This document shows, in pieces, positions 58,601 to 64,000 of a DNA stretch of 64,000 bases. Position numbers and translations under genes: made by a program. The notes below the pieces were generated by a model that was not told the origin of the DNA, did not search any database, and saw only the letters and a list, made by a program, of their open reading frames with translations. The DNA is from Pyrocephalus nanus (Eukaryota > Chordata > Aves > Passeriformes > Tyrannidae). The stretch lies in the NCBI GenBank assembly GCA_038380795.1, contig CM076260.1, forward strand, positions 3,779,533-3,843,532, given 5' to 3'. Numbering within the stretch: the first letter of the stretch is position 1; every line of letters begins with the position of its first letter.

Positions 58601-61600
58601 AACCATTATTTGGTGTTCCATACTGTCTTTCTCCTTAGGAGAGGTCGGTCTTGCTGGGAATAAAATGGGCACCACCAGATTTTAATGTTTAAGCTCATTC
58701 TGGACAAGAAAATGAGTTTGTCCAAGGGGAGGAGAGTCTGCAGCACTGGGTACAAAAGTGAGGAACAAGCAGTGACCAGATTATTTGGTACTTGGCTCTT
58801 GCAGCCCAACTCTGCCTTGAGCAGAATGATGTTGTTCTGTAGATTGATAAATCTAATCCATCCCAATTCTTGTGTCATCATACCCTGTTTATTTAGGAAT
58901 AGTTTTAAGAAGAATTAGCTGTTAAGTGTTCATATTGTAATCCCATACAGGCTTCTTGGTTAATGGGGCTTTAGATCAGACTTTAAAGTTACATGAGAAG
59001 ACATTCCCTGTTTTTGGTCTGAGCAATTAACTGGCATATGGAAGGTTTTTTTCCCCCTATTTCTATTAATTTTTGTATTTTCAGATTTCTTTAGAGAAAA
59101 TGAAAATTTTGATGTCCAAAATAAAGATTAATCAAAACATTTTGGTCTCTTAAGAACGCAGAGAGACACTTGTATGATGAGATCACATAGATGCTCCTAA
59201 ATCTAAATCAGTCTCTTATTTCCAATTATTTTCAGATGTAGTTCAGCTCTATATTCTCATGTCTTGCTTTAGGGTGTCTTTATGGAGGTTTCTATGTGTT
59301 ATCTGGATGTTTGGCCTCCCAGTGTAGTCGGTGAAGAACATGAGAACAACACTGTTTAGTGCTATTTGAGATGTTTTGGAGCATGAAGGACCTGCATGGA
59401 GCAGGTGGAGGCAGGACTAGGAAGACTCATTCCCTTGTGGAGCCACAGTGGGAGGATAGGGTCAAATAGAATTAGGTTGGAAAGGGCCTTAATGTACCTC
59501 TCATTCCAACCCCCAGTTACGGGCAGGGACACTTTCCACTGTCCCAGGTTGCTCCAAGCCCTGTCCAACCTGGCCTTGGACACTCCCAGGGATGGGGCAG
59601 CCACAGCTTCTCTGGGCAACCTATGCTGGGGCCTCACCACCCTCCCAGGGAAGAATTTCTTCCTAATATCTAATCCCAAAGGTGTCTGAGAGGGTGCCTC
59701 AGCTGATGTGAGACACCCTGTGTAGGTGATTGAATGAAGCTCTTCCACAATGTGGTCAATGGAATGTTGGGAGTGATTCAACTGGGCACAGATATGAGCT
59801 CCTTCTTTAGACCTTCACCCCATCTAATGTACAAGTGATGTCACTTTGATTGTCTCCTGAGGTTCTACAGTGGAATTGGGTTAGAATGTGGTGTTTAGTT
59901 AACAAAGGAGTAGAGGAGAATGTCTTTTTAGTGCAAAGACAGGAGACCTGCTAAAAAATTGGGAATGGACCTTTTTTGGTGGGAAACAAAAACTTGTGTT
60001 TCGGCAAAAGTGCAGAAATCTGAAGTCTCTTGAGCCATGGGAGAAGCTGAGAGAAGCCATCAGTGCAGGCACATCTGTAAAATTCCCAAAGACCGAGGAT
60101 TCCTTTTGCTCAGCTCACAAAATCTGCAAATAAGTTCTCTGCTTTTAAAAAGGCTCTCTTCAATTTCCATTTCCTTTTTAAACAGGAAATTTAATACAGA
60201 TTTATGGGAAGACAATTGCTGGAAGATATGAGACCCTCGACTTCAACATGGATTATATTGATGGGTAATTATCTACAGGCAGTATCTGCCCCAGTCCCTG
60301 TAAATTGGCATTTCTTCCATCAGCCTCCTCGACAGCAATAAATTGCAACCAGTTGGCTCAGAATTGCCATTTACTTCCTTTGTGGTTTATTGCAGCTCAT
60401 GAGTTGGGCTCCAGCAAACTTTGTTAATCTAATTGCAACTGGTCCATTAAGCTGGTTGGTTTGTTTACTGGCAGCACAGTCAATCACAGCTCAGTGTGAA
60501 TTGTACTGTAATTGCAGCTGGTTGCTGTAGATTTTATTTTGGCTAGCAAATTAAAATTTAACTAATTAAAATAATGTCAGGATCGAAAAGTTAAATAAAT
60601 TTTCCCTCTCCATTTGCATATTTTAGAAAAAAACTATTAGTTTGAAGCAGATGCTCTGGTGAGAGAGAAGACAAAGGAGAAGTATTTTGAGACAAAAGTC
60701 TTTGTTGCTCACTGCTTTTAAACCCTCTCTGGTATTTCCTTGTTTTCAAAGGTTTGATTTTTGATTTTTTGTTGTTCTGTGATCACATGCAACTGAGGAA
60801 AGCAGGTAGATTTAAGAAACTCACTTCAGGACAGCAGCCCTTTAAAGAACAGCAAATCCAAAGTGAGCATCAACACTGTCCTGATGTGTATCATATGTAT
60901 TTCCACATAAATATAAATATATTATCAAGTACTAATTTATTATTTCCTTGCTCTTGTGTCAGTGAAAGTGAAGAACTAAGCCCAGGTGAGTATTTTATAG
61001 AAAAACTATTCACCCATAGTCACTGTGCTGGCATTTTCAGGATCATTTCAGAAGCTAGGAAAGGTGTGTATTCCCAGTAGTTAGAAATTTTAATTGCAGC
61101 AGCAGATATTTAACCACTGGATGCTTTTTAATGACTTCTCAAGCTGAATGGAGGTGTCCCTTGCTAATTAATTAAATTCTCTGCCAGCATGAAAGAAAGT
61201 CCAGTGCAGATTCCTGCCATACCAGCTGCACCCATTTCTCAGCCCTGCAGTGCTGCACATCAGCATCCTTTGTTTGACAGTAATTATTGTTTTACCTGCC
61301 CCTGGTGAAACCTTTGCTCAGTGGGAAGAAAGGCTGCTCTGTGTGACTGCAGGCTGGACGTGCCTCATGCTCCACTGCTGGATTACTCATTTACGGCTTA
61401 ACCTCACCAAAAGGAAATAGCCTCAAAATCTCAGCATTCCAGACAGGTTCCCTTTGGAGCTTCACATGAATAATTTGCCCATTTTTGGTGTGTTAGGAAA
61501 TACGCACCAGGTGGGGACTTGGACTTGACCAGAGCAGTCTGTCCTTTGGTCACACTGATTTGGGATTTGGAGCAAAAAAAAGAGAATGGTTTTTATACTT

Positions 61601-63749
61601 TCAAGTGTGTTCTGCACCCTTTTCCATGCTTTGTATGGGATGCAATGGTCCAGTGATGATGAACATACGTTTGGCAGCACTGAATTTTTTTTTAAAGTCT
61701 TCCTTAAAAGGAAAGGTTCTCAATATCAGCCACTTGTATTAACAAAAGAAAAATCTTTTCTTTAAACCTCATAAAACTGCACTCTGAAGTACTGGTCACA
61801 GAAAACTACACTCTGAAGGGTGGGTCATCACAGAGTGTTTGCATAGCAGGTTTTAATTACATATTTCCCATAATTGTCAGTTCATTCTCAAAGAATTGCC
61901 AACCTTTGCTTATTCTGCTAATTACTCTGAGTTTATTCCTCCTTCCTGATTCCTCCTCTTCAGCTGAAGTTGTTCCTTATTGGTTCTTTAAGATGGGAAT
62001 ATTTAAATTTGCTATTAGGAGCTCATGTGATTTCTGGCAGAGACTGTGGTGTTTTCTCTCAAAGAAATAAAGAAATAGCTGAACTGCATCTTGAATTACT
62101 TGGTGTAAGGGGCGCTGCCTGCTGCTGCTGGATGGTAAGGGTAAGTATAACCCTCTTGGAGCTCAGCCTTGGCTACAGGGAGGAGGTATTAGGCCATTCA
62201 GAGCTGTCCAAGATGTTCCTACCACTCATGATTTTTACAGAGGTGCAGTCCTTGCATTATTTGGGAAATACACTTTGCAGGTGAAGAGATAAGAGATTAA
62301 TAAATGCTACATACAAGTAAGAGGAAATTCCTCTCCCTAAAATATTAGCTGTTGATTTTAACAGGATCAGATTTTAATATTTTTCATCTGTGGAGCTCCA
62401 TGTTGCTTTATATCTAATTTTTCCTCTTTATTTTTTGCCAGGCCGGCTATCCTTACAGCAAATGGATGGATCAGCCTCTGCTCTTTCGCTGACAGACAAG
62501 CTGGAAGCATGTCAGTTCTTAACTTAGCTTTTATTTATCTTGGTGCAAGGGCGCAGCACAGCTTGTGCACAAAAAAAAAAAAAAAAAATAAATTCATGGC
62601 TTTTGGAGAAATTCTTCTGCTTTGGCTTGAGGTGGAGAGAGACCCTGGGGAGCTGACCATAGGATCTGTGATGGGGTGGGTGAGGGCTGGTGGCTCTCTG
62701 TGGCTCTAATTTTAAAGGTGGATTAGCTAGTCTGAGCCTAAATTGGGCAATCAGATCTTAGGATTTAACAGCAGGGGCAGACGGGCTCTGGGGCCTGAAT
62801 CCCAGCACTGTCCATTGATTGGTATTAACAGAATCACAGAATGGTTTTGGTTGGAAGGAACCTGAAACATTATCTAGATTCAAGCCCCTGCCATGGGCAG
62901 GGACACCTTCCACTAGCCCAGGTTGCTCCAAGCCCCATCCAACCTGGTCTTGGACACTTCTAGGGAGAGTTTATATACTCTTTTCTTCTGTAAGTTGTAC
63001 AAGACCCTTTAGGCTGCTGAATCTTGCATCCATTTAATTGCAGAAAAAGCCACGGGCTCGGCAGCAGCATTTTTTTTTTTTTTATGAGTGATGCACTTCT
63101 TACAGTGCCTGTGAGCTCTGGAAAAGGGGAAGATACTTTAATAGGGAACCAGGGGAAAAACTTGCTCTCATGGAATTCTGTGCTAAGGCTCCTAGGATCC
63201 TCACTGGACCCCCTTATCGCAGTGTAAAATTCCTCCTGGCTCCCAGGAGGAGAACTTAAATGAAAATGTCAGTTGGTGATGGGATTTCCAATATTCCACG
63301 ACTCCAGAAGGCTGATGTAATGCCATTGTATCTGGTTTAATTGCTACCTGCTCCTTCTTACAAATCAGGGATGTGCAGAGGAGCAAGTAGAAGGGCAGAG
63401 CTTTGGTCCTCCTGTTCATCCTGCCCAGTTTTTTATTCAAATGGGGGTTCTGTAGGTCACCAACAGGCTCAGCTTCTGGGAATAGGTTTAAGAGGGCCAA
63501 GCTGGAGCATGGTGCTGCTGGGAGACATCCTCCTAATCTGCTGAACTCTTGATCATCAGTGGGAAGATGGATTGTTCCTCTTCCATCTCACCAGTTTCTC
63601 TTAGAACTATCTTAGAAGATGTGGGCTTATACACCCTGTGTTTAGATGATTCTCACTGTATTTTGCTCTTTTGTCTCTCCACAGTTACCCCATTTGGGCA
63701 GAGGATGGATGGGGAACCCTGCAGTGCCGGGTGGAAGGGAACCACATAG
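52620..63749 (+). CDS. PKHD1: Fibrocystin/polyductin, 5' coding exons 3-9 (partial gene)
   Basis: Seven consecutive exons on the + strand join in frame: 52620-52697, 53960-54104, 55089-55188, 58509-58566, 60186-60264, 62442-62510, 63685-63749. They encode the extracellular N-terminus of fibrocystin, a very large single-pass protein of primary cilia in kidney tubule and bile duct; human PKHD1 mutations cause recessive polycystic kidney disease. Conserved blocks are [43 protein letters not shown], the IPT/TIG motif [13 protein letters not shown] followed by [12 protein letters not shown], and [13 protein letters not shown]. These follow the order of the human N-terminus. Exons of 78, 58, 79 and 65 nt equal my recollection of human exons 3, 6, 7 and 9, and phases match throughout. 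The start-codon exon is not securely found upstream, and dozens of later exons lie beyond the right edge. Confidence 0.93.
52735..52860 (-). repeat. CR1 LINE 3' fragment in PKHD1 intron 3
   Basis: Antisense from AGTTTGGGTTGGAAGGGGCC through GAGACACCTTCCACTAGACC to TTGAACACTTCTAGGGATG. It begins only 38 bases after the exon 3 donor. Confidence 0.88.
53204..53240. repeat. T-rich (GTTTTT)n simple repeat
   Basis: T runs spaced by single G over about 37 bases, in PKHD1 intron 3. Confidence 0.85.
53378..53672 (+). repeat. CR1 LINE 3' fragment, second subtype, in PKHD1 intron 3
   Basis: Carries CAGCTCCCTGAAAGGAGG, GGCCTCAAGTTGTGGC, GTGGCACTTGGGGACATG and TTAAAGGTCTTTTCCAGC. It ends about 290 bases before exon 4. 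Confidence 0.88.
53960..54104 (+). CDS. PKHD1: PKHD1 coding exon equivalent to human exon 4
   Basis: 145 nt, acceptor ATTACTTAG and donor GACAAG|GTATGA. It encodes [26 protein letters not shown] and [14 protein letters not shown], then VRCRTR. About two codons shorter than the human exon, with the same phases. The first 13 residues are poorly conserved, so the acceptor is set by phase and length. Confidence 0.85.
54105..55088 (+). other. PKHD1: PKHD1 intron 4
   Basis: 984-base intron bounded by GTATGA and CTACCTAG. Unique A/T-rich sequence; I see no repeat or RNA in it. Confidence 0.7.
55089..55188 (+). CDS. PKHD1: PKHD1 coding exon equivalent to human exon 5
   Basis: 100 nt, acceptor CTACCTAG and donor TTCAAG|GTAATC. 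It encodes [20 protein letters not shown] and continues [13 protein letters not shown], with two N-glycan sequons (NLT, NYS). About three codons shorter than the human exon, same phases. Confidence 0.92.
55295..55830 (-). repeat. CR1 LINE 3' fragment, about 535 bp, in PKHD1 intron 5
   Basis: Antisense copy with GGGACACCTTCTGCTAGACC, GGATGGGGCAGCCACAGC, GGAGCCCCTTTAGGCACTGG and CCTCACACTCTCCCAGCC, plus the inner end TCCAGGTGGGGTGTCATG. The octamer tail is decayed. Confidence 0.9.
56345..56853 (+). repeat. CR1 LINE 3' fragment, about 510 bp, in PKHD1 intron 5
   Basis: Runs from inner CR1 (TGGTGTCAAGATCTGGGGTCC, CCAGAGGAGGCTGCC, GCTGTGAGGAAAGGCTGAGAG) through the standard blocks to AACCATTCCATTATC. 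Confidence 0.9.
57562..57579. repeat. Poly-A tract (18 A)
   Basis: Homopolymer run immediately left of a second-subtype CR1 copy. Confidence 0.9.
57586..57955 (+). repeat. CR1 LINE 3' fragment, second subtype, in PKHD1 intron 5
   Basis: Carries GGGCCTGGAGCTCAGGTC, GGAGAAAAGGAGGCTCAGG, AACTCCCTGAAAGGAGGTTG, GCCTCAAGTTGCAC and GGCACTTGGGGACAAGG. It ends before the octamer tail. Confidence 0.88.
58509..58566 (+). CDS. PKHD1: PKHD1 coding exon equivalent to human exon 6
   Basis: 58 nt, acceptor CTTTGCAG and donor CCCCAG|GTACAG. It encodes [19 protein letters not shown], the first strand and turn of an IPT/TIG domain (P-x-V-x-x-I-x-P-x-x-G-x-x-G). Confidence 0.93.
58567..60185 (+). other. PKHD1: PKHD1 intron 6
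   Basis: 1.6-kb intron bounded by GTACAG and AAACAG, with one antisense CR1 at 59470-59684. Otherwise unique. Confidence 0.75.
59470..59684 (-). repeat. CR1 LINE 3' fragment in PKHD1 intron 6
   Basis: Antisense from AATTAGGTTGGAAAGGGCC through GGCAGGGACACTTTCCACTG to GAATTTCTTCCTAATATC. Confidence 0.9.
60186..60264 (+). CDS. PKHD1: PKHD1 coding exon equivalent to human exon 7
   Basis: 79 nt, acceptor TTTTAAACAG and donor GATGG|GTAATT. It encodes [15 protein letters not shown], then [10 protein letters not shown], the continuation of the IPT domain. Length and phase equal the human exon. Confidence 0.93.
60265..62441 (+). other. PKHD1: PKHD1 intron 7
   Basis: 2.2-kb intron bounded by GTAATT and TTGCCAG, with no CR1. 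Its first 350 bases (about 60290-60640) hold dense short A/T motifs, including an HNF1-like half GTTAATCTAATTG (60423-60435) and AATTAAAATTTAACTAATTA (60548-60567). Confidence 0.6.
62442..62510 (+). CDS. PKHD1: PKHD1 coding exon equivalent to human exon 8
   Basis: 69 nt, acceptor TTTTTTGCCAG and donor AGCAT|GTCAGT. It encodes [19 protein letters not shown], then AGS. The donor was chosen because it joins in frame with the next exon (AT|T, then YPIWAEDG). Confidence 0.9.
62571..62588. repeat. Poly-A tract (18 A)
   Basis: Homopolymer run 60 bases after PKHD1 exon 8, in intron 8. Confidence 0.9.
62828..62967 (-). repeat. CR1 LINE 3' fragment in PKHD1 intron 8
   Basis: Antisense from ACAGAATCACAGAATGG through GGGACACCTTCCACTAGCCC to CTTGGACACTTCTAGGG. 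Confidence 0.9.
63685..63749 (+). CDS. PKHD1: PKHD1 coding exon equivalent to human exon 9
   Basis: 65 nt, acceptor CTCTCCACAG and donor CACATAG|GTTGGT. It encodes [19 protein letters not shown], then HI. The next exon lies beyond the window. Confidence 0.92.
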
Positions 63750-64000
63750 GTTGGTGGAAAGGGGTAAAAATCATGGGTTTCTGCCATTCCTGCAGCTCCA
63801 AAGGATAGAGTTTCTGTTCTGTCTCCAGAGAATAGGGCTCAGGGTTGAGTCCATAAAAGCAGCTTCAAATCAGGGTTTACCAGCCTTCAACACAGCCACT
63901 GCCATGGTTTGTGTCCTCTGCACAGCCTGGGACAACACCAAGTGAAACCATGACATGATGTGGACATTGCTGACAGCAACAGTATGATTTGGGGTCCTTG

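Larger units (their letters stand above)
62511..63684 (+). other. PKHD1: PKHD1 intron 8
   Basis: 1.2-kb intron bounded by GTCAGT and CTCCACAG, with one antisense CR1 (62828-62967), an A18 run and a T14 run at about 63070. Otherwise unique. Confidence 0.75.

Noticed and set aside
60962..60985. Possible small PKHD1 exon (ESEELSP) between exons 7 and 8
   Set aside because: It has a CAG-like acceptor and a GTGAGT donor, but exon 7 joins exon 8 directly in frame (D-G-P-A-I-L), as in human, so no extra exon is needed.
1..64000. CRISPR array, phage, bacterial operon or defence system
   Set aside because: Composition, spliced exons and CR1 repeats show vertebrate nuclear DNA. I saw no regularly spaced repeats or operon structure.

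Overview
This is vertebrate nuclear DNA, almost certainly from a bird. Genes are split into short exons with consensus GT/AG splice sites. There are also more than 40 fragments of one interspersed repeat whose 3' end is the octamer family ATTCTRTG, the hallmark of the avian CR1 LINE. The dominant CR1 subtype is common in neoavian and passerine genomes, but I cannot name the species.

Layout, left to right. (1) 1-216 is the 3' coding end of an IL17F-like cytokine gene on the + strand, with an AU-rich 3' UTR and poly(A) signal to about 985. (2) 986-7530 is non-coding with several CR1 fragments. (3) 7954-9706 on the - strand is a complete three-exon IL17A-like gene (165 aa) with a TATA box at 9789-9795 and a poly(A) signal near 7535; the two IL17 genes are tail to tail. 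(4) 9.8-52.6 kb is a protein-gene desert rich in CR1. It holds two muscle microRNA hairpins on the - strand, miR-133b (mature 21216-21237) and miR-206 (mature 26652-26673). (5) 52620-63749 on the + strand holds seven consecutive coding exons (equivalent to human exons 3-9) of PKHD1, fibrocystin/polyductin. The gene continues past the right edge, and its start-codon exon is not securely located.

The order and orientation IL17F(+) - IL17A(-) - miR-133b(-) - miR-206(-) - PKHD1(+) is the mirror image of human 6p12 as I know it, so this is a deeply conserved syntenic block. It combines unrelated tissue programmes: two mucosal cytokines, a skeletal-muscle myomiR pair (whose mammalian primary transcript includes linc-MD1), and a kidney/bile-duct ciliary protein.

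CR1 fragments make up roughly 10 kb by eye and fall in long same-strand runs: all + from 1.5 to 17.1 kb, all - from 19.5 to 25.0 kb, all + from 37 to 51 kb. Two short CR1 tails are nested inside older copies. I saw no sign of a bacterial-type system, CRISPR array, tRNA, rRNA or intact transposon open reading frame.
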